32,888 nt of DNA from Prochlorococcus sp. AG-355-J04 (GTDB lineage Bacteria; Cyanobacteriota; Cyanobacteriia; PCC-6307; Cyanobiaceae). Numbering within the stretch: the stretch's first letter is position 1; each line of letters opens with the position of its first letter. Shown piece by piece: positions 1-7,473 of the stretch. Where the stretch lies: assembly GCA_003280885.1 (NCBI GenBank), contig QCDN01000012.1, positions 1-32,888 on the forward strand, given 5' to 3'. A program made the translations under genes and the position numbers. Under the pieces are notes generated by a model. It was given only the letters and a program-made list of their open reading frames with translations. It was not told where the DNA came from and searched no databases.

Positions 1-1
1 T

Positions 2-790
2 TCAATTAGAACTGGCTACGTTTTTCTTGGTGCTGGTGGAAAAACAATTAATTATTTACAAAAATCAAAAATTCCAGAAGCAAAAAGTTATGGTGGATTT
101 CCTGTTAGTGGGAAATGGCTTATTTGCGAGAAAAAAGATCTAACAGAAAAACATAACTCAAAAGTTTATGGTAAAGCTGATATTGGATCGCCCCCAATGT
201 CTGTGCCTCATTTAGACACCAGATGGATTGATAATAAAAAATTTCTTTTATATGGACCTTTTGCTGGATTTACAACGAAATTTCTAAAACAAAGTTCATA
301 CTTTGACTTATTTAGTTCAATTAAAAAGAATAATATTTTTTCTATGTTAGACGTTGGTTTCAAGAACAACGATTTAATTAATTACCTAATATCACAATCA
401 TTAAAGAACCATAACTCAAGAATTGAGAATTTAAAGAATATGATGCCATCAGCTAATCCTTCTGATTGGTATTTAAAGAATGCTGGTCAAAGAGTCCAAA
501 TAATTAAAAAAACTGAAAGTGGCGGTTCTTTGAAATTCGGAACGGAGATTGTAAATTCATCTGATGGATCATTATCTGCTTTGCTAGGAGCTTCTCCGGG
601 AGCAAGTACAGCGGTTTCAATTATGGTTGAGGTTCTAGAAAAATCTGTTTTATTTTTAAACGATAAGCATAATCTTCAGAAAAAAATAAATGACTTAATT
701 TATCCAGAACTATCAGTCTCTGAAAATTACAATAACTTCATAAATGAAATTAAAAAAAGAAATAATTCCATTTTTGGTTTCCATCCATAA
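2..790 (+). CDS. mqo: Malate:quinone oxidoreductase, 3' part (5' end outside window)
   Basis: The open frame runs from base 2 without a stop, so the gene begins before the window; about 262 of the family's usual ~490-500 residues are present. Mqo is an FAD-dependent, membrane-associated dehydrogenase that oxidises malate to oxaloacetate and passes electrons to the quinone pool. Family-like stretches include [18 protein letters not shown] near the start, [41 protein letters not shown], the [21 protein letters not shown] block and [14 protein letters not shown] near the end. The internal ATG at 197 is not a start, because homology continues well upstream of it. lepA follows 55 bases downstream on the same strand. 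The identification is firm; only the N-terminus is unseen. Confidence 0.93.
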   Translation, partial: SIRTGYVFLGAGGKTINYLQKSKIPEAKSYGGFPVSGKWLICEKKDLTEKHNSKVYGKADIGSPPMSVPHLDTRWIDNKKFLLYGPFAGFTTKFLKQSSYFDLFSSIKKNNIFSMLDVGFKNNDLINYLISQSLKNHNSRIENLKNMMPSANPSDWYLKNAGQRVQIIKKTESGGSLKFGTEIVNSSDGSLSALLGASPGASTAVSIMVEVLEKSVLFLNDKHNLQKKINDLIYPELSVSENYNNFINEIKKRNNSIFGFHP

Positions 791-845
791 TTCTAATTAG
801 CTAGTATTAATCAAGATGTAATAAGAGGAGAATTTTTCTTTCTTT

Positions 846-2654
846 ATGACTGAAATATCGGTTTCAAAAATTAGAAATTTCTGCATAATAGCTCATATTG
901 ACCATGGTAAATCTACCCTTGCAGATAGATTGCTTCAAGATACTGGTACTGTGCAGCAAAGGGATATGCAAGAACAATTTTTGGACAGTATGGATCTTGA
1001 AAGAGAGAGAGGAATTACTATCAAGTTACAGGCCGCTAGGATGAAATATAAAGCTGACGATTCTCAAGAATATGTGTTGAACTTAATAGATACTCCAGGG
1101 CATGTTGATTTCTCTTATGAGGTTAGTAGATCTCTTCAAGCTTGTGAAGGCGCTTTACTCGTTGTTGATGCTAGTCAAGGAGTTGAAGCTCAAACCTTAG
1201 CTAATGTTTATCTTGCCTTAGAAAATAATCTTGAAATAATTCCTGTTTTAAATAAAGTTGATTTACCAGGTGCTGATGCTGAAAAAATAAAACAAGAAAT
1301 AGAGGAAATTATTGGACTCGACACATCTAATGCAATAAATTGTTCAGCAAAAACTGGAGTTGGTATTAAAGATATTTTGGAAGCAATTGTAAGAAGAGTA
1401 CCTCCTCCTCAAGATGAAATTAAACTACCTACAAAGGCACTCATTTTTGATTCTTATTACGATCCGTATAGAGGAGTTATTGTTTATTTCAGGGTGATAT
1501 CTGGTTCTCTGAATAAAAGAGAAAAGATATTGTTAATGGCGAGTAAAAAAAATTATGAACTAGATGAGATAGGAATTATGGCCCCTGATCAGCAGCAAGT
1601 TGATGAATTACATGCAGGAGAAGTTGGTTATTTAGCTGCTTCTATAAAATCAGTTGCTGATGCGAGAGTAGGAGATACTATTACTCTTTTAAATTCACCT
1701 GCCAATGATCCTTTGCCTGGTTATAAGACAGCAAATCCTATGGTTTTTTGTGGCTTATTCCCTACTGATGCTGATCAATTCCCAGATTTAAGAGTATCTC
1801 TTGAAAAATTACAATTATCTGATGCAGCTTTAAAATATGAGCCCGAAACCAGTAGCGCAATGGGCTTCGGATTTAGGTGCGGATTCCTAGGACTTCTTCA
1901 TATGGAGATTGTTCAAGAAAGATTAGAAAGAGAATATGACTTGGATCTAATCGTAACAGCACCATCAGTTATCTATAAGGTTAATTTAAATCATCAGGAA
2001 CATATCTTTATTGATAATCCTTCTACAATTCCTGATCCACAACTTAGAGAATCAATAGAAGAGCCTTACGTGAAAATGGAAATTTATGCTCCCAATGAAT
2101 TTAATGGAACACTAATGGGTTTATGTCAGGAAAGAAGGGGAGTATTTATTGATATGAAATATATAACAACAGATCGAGTTACTTTGATTTATGAAATTCC
2201 ATTAGCAGAAGTAGTTACAGATTTCTTTGATCAAATGAAAAGTAGAACCCAAGGTTATGCATCAATGGAATATCATTTGATTGGCTATAGAAAGAATGAC
2301 CTTGTTAGATTAGATGTTCTAATAAATTCAGAAAGAGCAGATCCATTAACTTCCATTGTTCATAAAGATAAGGCATATGGAATTGGCAGAAGTTTAGTTG
2401 AGAAATTAAAAGAACTAATTCCAAAACAACAATTTAAAATACCTATTCAAGCATCAATAGGTAGCAGGATTATTGCAAGTGAAAGTATTAGTGCGTTGCG
2501 AAAAGATGTTTTATCTAAATGTTATGGAGGAGATATTTCTAGGAAAAAGAAACTTTTAAAGAAACAAGCCAAAGGTAAAAAGAGGATGAAGGCAATGGGT
2601 AAAGTTGAAGTCCCTCAAGAAGCTTTTATGGCAGTCCTTAAATTAAACCAGTAA
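846..2654 (+). CDS. lepA: Elongation factor 4 (LepA), ribosomal back-translocation GTPase
   Basis: LepA is a ribosome-binding GTPase that acts on stalled or mis-translocated ribosomes. At 602 residues it has the normal family length. The GTPase motifs are intact: G1 AHIDHGKST at residues 16-24, the RERGITI switch at about 53-59, DTPGH at 82-86 and NKVD at 136-139. The LepA-specific C-terminal domain is present, with the basic block [21 protein letters not shown] and the ending [12 protein letters not shown]. The ATG at 846 gives the usual short N-terminus before the G domain. An AGGAG lies at 826-830, which is 15 bases upstream and rather far for a ribosome binding site. It lies 55 bases after mqo and 79 bases before an unrelated permease. 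Confidence 0.98.
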   Translation: MTEISVSKIRNFCIIAHIDHGKSTLADRLLQDTGTVQQRDMQEQFLDSMDLERERGITIKLQAARMKYKADDSQEYVLNLIDTPGHVDFSYEVSRSLQACEGALLVVDASQGVEAQTLANVYLALENNLEIIPVLNKVDLPGADAEKIKQEIEEIIGLDTSNAINCSAKTGVGIKDILEAIVRRVPPPQDEIKLPTKALIFDSYYDPYRGVIVYFRVISGSLNKREKILLMASKKNYELDEIGIMAPDQQQVDELHAGEVGYLAASIKSVADARVGDTITLLNSPANDPLPGYKTANPMVFCGLFPTDADQFPDLRVSLEKLQLSDAALKYEPETSSAMGFGFRCGFLGLLHMEIVQERLEREYDLDLIVTAPSVIYKVNLNHQEHIFIDNPSTIPDPQLRESIEEPYVKMEIYAPNEFNGTLMGLCQERRGVFIDMKYITTDRVTLIYEIPLAEVVTDFFDQMKSRTQGYASMEYHLIGYRKNDLVRLDVLINSERADPLTSIVHKDKAYGIGRSLVEKLKELIPKQQFKIPIQASIGSRIIASESISALRKDVLSKCYGGDISRKKKLLKKQAKGKKRMKAMGKVEVPQEAFMAVLKLNQ

Positions 2655-2733
2655 TTTTTTCAAATTTAAAATTTATAGCTATTTATTTTTAAAAGAATTG
2701 GGTATATTTCAGTCATATCTGTAAAAAAAAATT

Positions 2734-3579
2734 TTGGATATTAACTCATTTAATCGTGTTGGCGCAAATATCAGAAAAGCTGGATTTCTAATTGTACTTT
2801 TTTATCTTCTTGTTGTTTTAATAATGAAATTTTTAGAGGCCAACAATTTTTTTGGTTATTCATTTTCAACATTAAGCAATGATATCTTTGCCCCTCCTTC
2901 GCTTAATCATTTTTGTGGCACAGATAGATTAGGAAGAGATGTTTGCTTAAGAACTTTGCAAGGATCATCCTTAGCTATAGAAGTTGTATTCTTGGCTATT
3001 CTTTTTTCATTAAGTTTGGGTTTGCCATTGGGATTATTAAGTGGATATTTTGGGGGTTTTTTTGATAAATGCTTATCACTAATAATGGATACTATTTTTT
3101 CAATACCTGTAATTTTGCTTTCAGTTGTTGTGGCTTTTGTCTTGGGAAAGGGTATCCTCAACGCAGCTTTGGCATTGTGTATTGTTTATTCTCCTCAATA
3201 TTTTAGATTAATCAGAAATCAGACAATATTGGTTAAATCCGAAACTTATGTTGAGGCAGCTAAAGTTTCAGGAGCTGATGTTAAAACAATTATTTTTAAG
3301 TATATTCTTCCAAATGTAATAACACCTTTGCCTATTCTGCTTACGCTAAATGCTGCGGATGCTGTCTTGGTATTAGGAAGTTTAGGATTTTTAGGACTTG
3401 GTGTTCCTGCAGATGTCCCAGAGTGGGGAAGTGATTTAAATCTTGCTCTTGCCGCTTTACCTACAGGTATATGGTGGACGGCTTTGTTCCCGGGTTTTGC
3501 AATGTTTTTTTTAGTTTTAGGTCTTTCTTTTATAGGAGAGGATCTTGAAGAAATTTTTGATAGTCAAAATTCTGAATAA
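2734..3579 (+). CDS. ABC transporter inner-membrane permease, OppC/DppC family (orphan)
   Basis: This is a membrane subunit of a peptide/nickel-type ABC importer, 281 residues long, which is normal for OppC/DppC. The N-terminal segment (about 17-32) is a membrane anchor. It is followed by the family hallmark HxxGTDxxGRDxxxR at residues 59-73 and the EAA loop EAAKVSGA...LPN at about 174-194, which docks on the ATPase. About five further hydrophobic segments follow. The TTG at 2734 is chosen as start; the first in-frame ATG is at codon 31 and would remove the first membrane segment. No partner permease, ATPase or binding protein for this system is adjacent, so the substrate cannot be inferred. 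It ends two bases from the convergent trmH. Confidence 0.88.
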   Translation: MDINSFNRVGANIRKAGFLIVLFYLLVVLIMKFLEANNFFGYSFSTLSNDIFAPPSLNHFCGTDRLGRDVCLRTLQGSSLAIEVVFLAILFSLSLGLPLGLLSGYFGGFFDKCLSLIMDTIFSIPVILLSVVVAFVLGKGILNAALALCIVYSPQYFRLIRNQTILVKSETYVEAAKVSGADVKTIIFKYILPNVITPLPILLTLNAADAVLVLGSLGFLGLGVPADVPEWGSDLNLALAALPTGIWWTALFPGFAMFFLVLGLSFIGEDLEEIFDSQNSE

Positions 3580-3581
3580 AA

Positions 3582-4253
3582 TTAGTTATCTGTAATAGGA
3601 TCTAGTTCTCCTTGATCATTCAACTTTGGATATTTTTTTGCTGATTTTTTATACACCTCAGCTAATTCTGGGTAACACCATTCAAAAAGTGTTTTTTGAT
3701 ATTCATCTATATTTAAACCTTCTCCATTAGCGGGCAATATACCTTTGTTTTTTCTTTGGCGAATAGCTTCAAATAATAATATGGAAGCAGCAACTGAAAC
3801 ATTCAGAGATTGAACCATACCTCTCATAGGTATAAAAATTGATTGATCAACCATTGATATAAGTTCATTACTTAGTCCCCATTTTTCTGCTCCTAAAACA
3901 AAACATGTATTTTGAGAATAATCAAAATTTCTATAATCTACTGATTCACTATTAAGAGTCGTTCCATATAATTTAAAACCCTTATTCTTTAAATCAGATA
4001 TTGCCGTGATAGTGTTTTCATGATTATTCAGTTTTACCCATTTTTGACTTCCTTGAGCAGTACTATTAAAAGTCTTAACGGCATTCGTTTTGCTAATAAA
4101 ATTTGCTTCGAAAACTCCTGCTGCATCACATGTCCTTAATATCGCGGATAAATTATGTGGTTTATTTACATCCTCAACTAAAACAGTCAAGTTTTTCATT
4201 CTGCAATCTAAAACACTTTTGATTCGTTCAAATCTTCTTGGCAAAATTGACAT
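3582..4253 (-). CDS. trmH: tRNA (guanosine-2'-O-)-methyltransferase, SpoU/TrmH family
   Basis: This is a SpoU-class (trefoil-knot) methyltransferase; TrmH methylates the 2'-OH of G18 in tRNA using SAM. It has 223 residues, close to E. coli TrmH. The three SPOUT motifs are visible. Motif 1 is NLSAILRTCDAAGV at residues 34-47, with the presumed catalytic Arg40. Motif 2 is VLGAEKWGLS at 119-128. Motif 3 is IPMRGMVQSLNVSVAASILLFE at 141-162, of which MVQSLNVSVA is the core. The leading RRFERI...DLTV-like N-terminus resembles TrmH rather than RlmB, so I favour TrmH, though the exact target base is inferred. The ATG start has no competing upstream start. The gene is convergent with the permease, with only two bases between the stops. 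Confidence 0.9.
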   Translation of the reverse strand: MSILPRRFERIKSVLDCRMKNLTVLVEDVNKPHNLSAILRTCDAAGVFEANFISKTNAVKTFNSTAQGSQKWVKLNNHENTITAISDLKNKGFKLYGTTLNSESVDYRNFDYSQNTCFVLGAEKWGLSNELISMVDQSIFIPMRGMVQSLNVSVAASILLFEAIRQRKNKGILPANGEGLNIDEYQKTLFEWCYPELAEVYKKSAKKYPKLNDQGELDPITDN

Positions 4254-4319
4254 TTATAATTTTTTCACACTTTTAAATTATATTCAAAAAATATTGATTA
4301 CCTATTAAATCTCTTGGTT

Positions 4320-4325
4320 TATAAT
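4320..4325 (+). promoter_or_regulatory. Candidate -10 box for the 67-aa gene
   Basis: A perfect TATAAT lies 24 bases upstream of the ATG at 4350 in the divergent trmH/67-aa gene intergenic space. A weak TTGATT at 4294-4299 is 20 bases further upstream, a little far for a paired -35. The call rests on the -10 match and position only. Confidence 0.35.
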
Positions 4326-4349
4326 ATTTTGGTAGTTTGAATTAACTCA

Positions 4350-4553
4350 ATGGCATACATAGAATGGGACTATACATTAATAACAAGTATGGTAGAAAAA
4401 CAAGGGTGGGATTTACCTGAGCGTGAATCCGAAGAATGGAATAAATTTAACGATGAATTAGGAGAAAAAATGAGAGGTGTTGGACTTATTTTTGAAAAAT
4501 ATTGTAAATTTACACCTGACGTAGGAGAAGGAGTTCATCTTCTAGATGACTGA
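4350..4553 (+). CDS. Small conserved hypothetical protein (67 aa)
   Basis: I do not recognise a named domain. The product is a 67-residue soluble, acidic protein with no membrane segment, rich in Trp and Glu (DLPERESEEWNKF in the middle). It ends in PDVGEGVHLLDD. The good ATG, a consensus -10 box just upstream and normal codon use for the neighbourhood support a real gene. From memory it resembles short hypothetical proteins kept in marine picocyanobacteria, but I cannot confirm this here. It stands alone: trmH diverges upstream and the DCC-protein cluster begins about 180 bases downstream. Confidence 0.7.
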   Translation: MAYIEWDYTLITSMVEKQGWDLPERESEEWNKFNDELGEKMRGVGLIFEKYCKFTPDVGEGVHLLDD

Positions 4554-4652
4554 TCATGAGTAATTTTAAACCACCGATGTATCCCTTAATCAATGGTTTA
4601 TTAATTTATAAGATAATGTAATTTCACTGAATTAGAACTGGTAATTATTAAG

Positions 4653-4664
4653 GCTTTATAAAGC
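4653..4664. repeat. 12-bp perfect palindrome in the gap before the DCC gene
   Basis: GCTTTATAAAGC is a perfect palindrome, extended by one wobble and one A-T pair on each side. It is followed by an A-tract/T-tract run (4674-4687). It sits about 65 bases upstream of the DCC-family gene and could be an operator or part of a promoter. It is not followed directly by a T-run, so a terminator is unlikely. The 4554-4730 gap also contains TAAACCA (4567-4573) and TGGTTTA (4594-4600), able to pair across a 20-base loop. Confidence 0.3.
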
Positions 4665-4730
4665 TTGTACTCTAAAAAAAATTTTTTATCCCACAAAAAA
4701 GTTATTTAATTTCTATATTTGTATAAAAAT

Positions 4731-5123
4731 ATGAAAAATAAATTAACCTTTTTATTCGATGGTGGTTGCCCACTTTGTTTGAGAGAAACAAATTTTCTAA
4801 AAAAAAGAGATATCTTAAATCAAATTGCATTTATAGATATTAATAGTAAGGATTATGATCAAAGTCTTTTTAATGACATTTCATATTCAGAAGCTATGTC
4901 AAACCTGCATGGAATTATTGAAAATGGTGAAATCATTAGGGGACTTGATGTACTTGCATATTCTTACGAATTAGTTGGTTTGGGTTGGGTTTATTATCCC
5001 TTGAAGATTAAGCTCTTATCTCCATTATTGAGATTGGTTTACAGATATTGGGCAAAATATAGACTTCAAATTACAGGTAGATCCGATATTGAAAAACTTT
5101 GTACCTCACAATGTGAACAATAA
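4731..5123 (+). CDS. DCC-family (DUF393) thiol-disulfide oxidoreductase-like protein
   Basis: The product has the signature DxxCxxC of the DCC/DUF393 family, here DGGCPLC at residues 10-16 counted from the ATG at 4731. It begins directly after a beta-strand, as in thioredoxin-fold proteins. Members are predicted thiol-disulfide oxidoreductases, but no substrate is established for most. The 131-residue length is typical. An in-frame TTG at 4719 would add four residues; the ATG at 4731 puts the motif at the usual distance from the N-terminus and is preferred. The C-terminus carries two more cysteines (CTSQCEQ). It lies two bases before the DUF2805 gene and heads a tight cluster ending with the photolyase, so the genes are probably co-transcribed. 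Confidence 0.85.
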   Translation: MKNKLTFLFDGGCPLCLRETNFLKKRDILNQIAFIDINSKDYDQSLFNDISYSEAMSNLHGIIENGEIIRGLDVLAYSYELVGLGWVYYPLKIKLLSPLLRLVYRYWAKYRLQITGRSDIEKLCTSQCEQ

Positions 5124-5125
5124 AT

Positions 5126-5362
5126 ATGGAAAGTATCGATATAGATAGAATAATAGAAATGTGTTGGGAAGATAGAACACCCTTTGAAGCTATCGAGTAT
5201 CAATTTGGTTTAAAAGAGGAAGATGCGATAAAAATTATGCGTCAAAATCTTAAACCCAAATCTTTCAAAGTCTGGCGAAAGAGAGTTTCGGGAAGAAATA
5301 CAAAACATATGGCCCTTAAAGATTCAACTAGATTTAAATCTACGCATAAAAGAAAATTATAA
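5126..5362 (+). CDS. TIGR03643/DUF2805 family small protein
   Basis: This is a 78-residue basic protein of the TIGR03643 (DUF2805) family. Its hallmarks are DRIIEMCWEDRTPFEAIEYQFG at the start, then an acidic helix, then MRQNLKPKSFKVWRKRVSGR and a very basic tail ending in THKRKL. The N-terminal half reads like a helix-turn-helix (EMCWEDRTPFEAIEYQFGL), so nucleic acid binding is possible, but the function is unknown. It starts two bases after the DCC gene and ends three bases before the DUF2256 ORF. In other bacteria this family is, to my knowledge, repeatedly found next to photolyase-related genes, which fits its place here. Confidence 0.85.
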   Translation: MESIDIDRIIEMCWEDRTPFEAIEYQFGLKEEDAIKIMRQNLKPKSFKVWRKRVSGRNTKHMALKDSTRFKSTHKRKL

Positions 5363-5365
5363 ATT

Positions 5366-5497
5366 TTGAAAAATCTTTCTACTAAAACTTGTCCTGTTTG
5401 CAATAGACCGTTTGAGTGGCGTAAAAAATGGAAAAACTGTTGGGATGATGTTATCTACTGTTCAAAAAGATGCAGTAACAGGAAGTCGCAAAGATGA
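5366..5497 (+). CDS. DUF2256 zinc-ribbon-like miniprotein (43 aa), TTG start
   Basis: A 43-residue frame opens with TTG at 5366 and closes with TGA at 5495-5497. It contains [16 protein letters not shown], then an aspartate pair and YCSKRC, the exact layout of DUF2256. The four cysteines in two CxxC/CxxxC pairs (residues 9/12 and 33/37) suggest a bound zinc ion. The stop overlaps the photolyase start as ATGA, strong evidence of translational coupling. There is no ATG in the frame, which is why such genes are easily missed. DUF2256 proteins are known to travel with photolyase-related proteins, but their role is undefined. The identity is solid and the TTG start is inferred. Confidence 0.85.
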   Translation: MKNLSTKTCPVCNRPFEWRKKWKNCWDDVIYCSKRCSNRKSQR

Positions 5498-6984
5498 AAC
5501 AAGTATCAATTATTTTCCCGAATCAACTTTTTAGAGAAAGCCCAATCTTAAAAATAAATTGTGAAGTTTTGATTTTGGAAGACTCATTATTTTTTGGAAA
5601 TGATAAATTTCATAAATTAATTAACCATAAAAATAAGTTGGTTTTTCATAGAGCATCTATGCTCGCTTATAAAAATTATTTAGAAATATCTGGCTTTAAA
5701 GTTTTATATATCGAAAACAAGAATAATGTTTCTACAATTGATTACTTATCGGAATTTATTAAAGATAAATATCAGAAAATAAATCTCATTGACCCTCATG
5801 ATTTTTTAATAAGGAAGAGGATTAATAATTTTGTTGAAAGTAATAATTTAGCTTTAAATATTTTGCCTTCTCCTATGTTTATGAGCAGTGAAGATTTAAA
5901 AGATTTATTTGCATCAAATGCAAAAAAACCTCTTATGAGCAGATTTTATGAGAATCAAAGAAAAAGCCAAAAAATATTAGTTAATCCTGATGATACTCCT
6001 GAAGGTGGTAAATGGAATTTCGATGAAATGAATAGAAAAAAATTACCAAAAAAAATAAATATACCTGATACACCTAAATTACAAAAAAATAAATTTGTAG
6101 TTAATGCAGAAAGGTCATTAGCCAATTTTGATATTGAGTTTATTGGAGAAAGTAATAACTTTTTATATCCAACTAATTTTGAAGAGGCAGATGAATGGTT
6201 AAATGATTTTTTTAAACATAGATTTTTCTTATTTGGAGATTATGAGGATGCTATTTCTAAAGAAAATTCTTTTTTATGGCACAGTTTACTTTCTCCTCTT
6301 TTAAATAGCGGCTTATTAACCCCCGATGTAGTAGTAAAAAAAGCATTACTTTTTGCAAAAAATAATAATGTTCCTATTAACTCTTTAGAGGGTTTTATTC
6401 GTCAAATTATTGGATGGAGAGAATTTATTTGCCTTGTGTATAAGAAGTACGGAACAAAGATGCGAAATAGTAATTTTTGGAATTTTGAAGATAAGCCAAT
6501 CCCAGAATCTTTTTATAAAGGAAATACAGGAATTGAACCAGTAGATGTTGTTATAAAAAATATTATTAAATATGGTTATTGTCATCATATTGAGCGTCTA
6601 ATGATTGTTGGCAACTTTATGCTTCTATGTAGAATTCATCCCAACCAAGTTTATAAATGGTTTATGGAAATGTTTATTGATTCTTATGATTGGGTTATGG
6701 TCCCAAATGTTTACGGAATGAGTCAGTTTAGTGATGGCGGCATCTTTTCAACAAAGCCATATATATCAAGCTCTAATTATGTAAAAAAAATGTCTAATTT
6801 TAAAAGTGGCCCATGGTGTGAAATATGGGATGGCTTATTTTGGAAATTTATTAAAGATAACGAAAGCTTTTTTAGAAAACAATATCGTCTGGCAATGTTA
6901 ACGAGAAATCTCGATAAAATGTCAGAGGAAAAATTAAATAATTACTTAAAAACGGCCGATAAATTTTTAAGAGATATTCAATAA
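5494..6984 (+). CDS. Photolyase/cryptochrome of the FeS-BCP (PhrB/CryB-like, COG3046) family lacking cluster cysteines
   Basis: The product is a 496-residue deoxyribodipyrimidine photolyase-related protein. The N-terminal Rossmann-like domain (about 1-125: [32 protein letters not shown]) binds the antenna chromophore in relatives, and the C-terminal helical FAD domain follows. FAD/substrate motifs are well kept: [12 protein letters not shown] at 300-311, [16 protein letters not shown] at 363-378, [17 protein letters not shown] at 400-416 and [14 protein letters not shown] at 421-434. Relatives repair (6-4) photoproducts or act as blue-light sensors. The region that carries the CxxC and a third cysteine of the 4Fe-4S cluster in PhrB is shortened to [15 protein letters not shown] (436-450), and the upstream cluster cysteine is absent. 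The ATG overlaps the DUF2256 stop. The family is certain; repair versus signalling is not. Confidence 0.9.
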   Translation: MKQVSIIFPNQLFRESPILKINCEVLILEDSLFFGNDKFHKLINHKNKLVFHRASMLAYKNYLEISGFKVLYIENKNNVSTIDYLSEFIKDKYQKINLIDPHDFLIRKRINNFVESNNLALNILPSPMFMSSEDLKDLFASNAKKPLMSRFYENQRKSQKILVNPDDTPEGGKWNFDEMNRKKLPKKINIPDTPKLQKNKFVVNAERSLANFDIEFIGESNNFLYPTNFEEADEWLNDFFKHRFFLFGDYEDAISKENSFLWHSLLSPLLNSGLLTPDVVVKKALLFAKNNNVPINSLEGFIRQIIGWREFICLVYKKYGTKMRNSNFWNFEDKPIPESFYKGNTGIEPVDVVIKNIIKYGYCHHIERLMIVGNFMLLCRIHPNQVYKWFMEMFIDSYDWVMVPNVYGMSQFSDGGIFSTKPYISSSNYVKKMSNFKSGPWCEIWDGLFWKFIKDNESFFRKQYRLAMLTRNLDKMSEEKLNNYLKTADKFLRDIQ

Positions 6985-7005
6985 ATTAAGAGTAATAACC
7001 TACAG

Positions 7006-7034
7006 TTGTCTTTGAAAAATTAAAAGAATATTAT
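7006..7034 (+). promoter_or_regulatory. Candidate sigma-70-type promoter before the 59-aa ORF
   Basis: TTGTCT (7006-7011) and TATTAT (7029-7034) are separated by exactly 17 bases, 56 bases upstream of the ATG at 7090. This is the best-spaced promoter-like pair in the 489-base stretch after the photolyase gene. The inference rests on sequence alone. Confidence 0.35.
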
Positions 7035-7089
7035 GTTATGAAGAAATATTAAGTACGAATGTTAACTTAGAAAAAATTAGATTTATCTA

Positions 7090-7269
7090 ATGGAAATTGG
7101 AACACTTTTTTTAAAAAGTAATTCAACGGGAATTATCACTTTTTCTGAATTAGATTGGATTACTACCCATCAATCTAATTTCACTAGGTTGGAGGAATCC
7201 ATAGCAATTAAATTAGGCAGAATGCTTGATGCAGGTTCTATCAATATTGGTTGTCGTTTGAAATCCTGA
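7090..7269 (+). CDS. Small conserved hypothetical protein (59 aa)
   Basis: An ATG-initiated frame of 59 codons lies within the gap between the photolyase gene and rsmB. The product is soluble and amphipathic, with a middle segment FSELDWITTHQSNFTRLEE followed by AIKLGRMLDAGSINIGCRL. From memory, marine Synechococcus and Prochlorococcus have short proteins of the same length with the same pattern (a TRxEE-A-KLGRLLD core ending in GCRL), which supports a real gene. I cannot confirm this without a search. No domain or function is recognised. The promoter-like pair at 7006-7034 fits it. It is shorter than common ORF cut-offs and so easily overlooked. Confidence 0.65.
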   Translation: MEIGTLFLKSNSTGIITFSELDWITTHQSNFTRLEESIAIKLGRMLDAGSINIGCRLKS

Positions 7270-7288
7270 ATAAGTTTTTATTTTAATA

Positions 7289-7417
7289 ATGAAGTATCAA
7301 AAAGAAAAAAAAATATTTTTTCGGGAAAGAATCCATTCTTTAAATATCTTTCTTTTTTTAGGATTTAATCTTTCACTTATTTCTATCTTTGGTTTAATTC
7401 TGCAATTGAAAAAGTAG
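7289..7417 (+). CDS. Possible single-pass small membrane protein (42 aa)
   Basis: An ATG frame of 42 codons lies 19 bases after the 59-aa gene. It has a basic N-terminus (MKYQKEKKIFFRERIH), one long hydrophobic segment (about residues 18-40) and a KK ending. This positive-inside arrangement is plausible for a small membrane protein. No RBS is obvious and AT-rich spacer DNA easily makes hydrophobic frames, so this is tentative. Its position in the same direction, before rsmB, is compatible with a small transcription unit. Confidence 0.35.
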   Translation: MKYQKEKKIFFRERIHSLNIFLFLGFNLSLISIFGLILQLKK

Positions 7418-7473
7418 TTTAAATTTTTTTAATTTTTTGTATATTAAGGTTATCTTTAAAAATAAATTATATT

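Noticed and set aside
197-790. Stand-alone 197-aa protein starting at ATG 197
   Set aside because: The frame is open back to base 2 and the upstream residues match malate:quinone oxidoreductase, so this is only the end of mqo cut by the window edge.
4567-4600. Inverted repeat TAAACCA/TGGTTTA as a terminator
   Set aside because: The loop is 20 bases and no T-run follows, so it does not meet the pattern for an intrinsic terminator.
4556-4621. 21-codon ATG frame right after the 67-aa gene
   Set aside because: Too short, no RBS, no recognisable pattern; it overlaps a possible weak inverted repeat and is likely chance.
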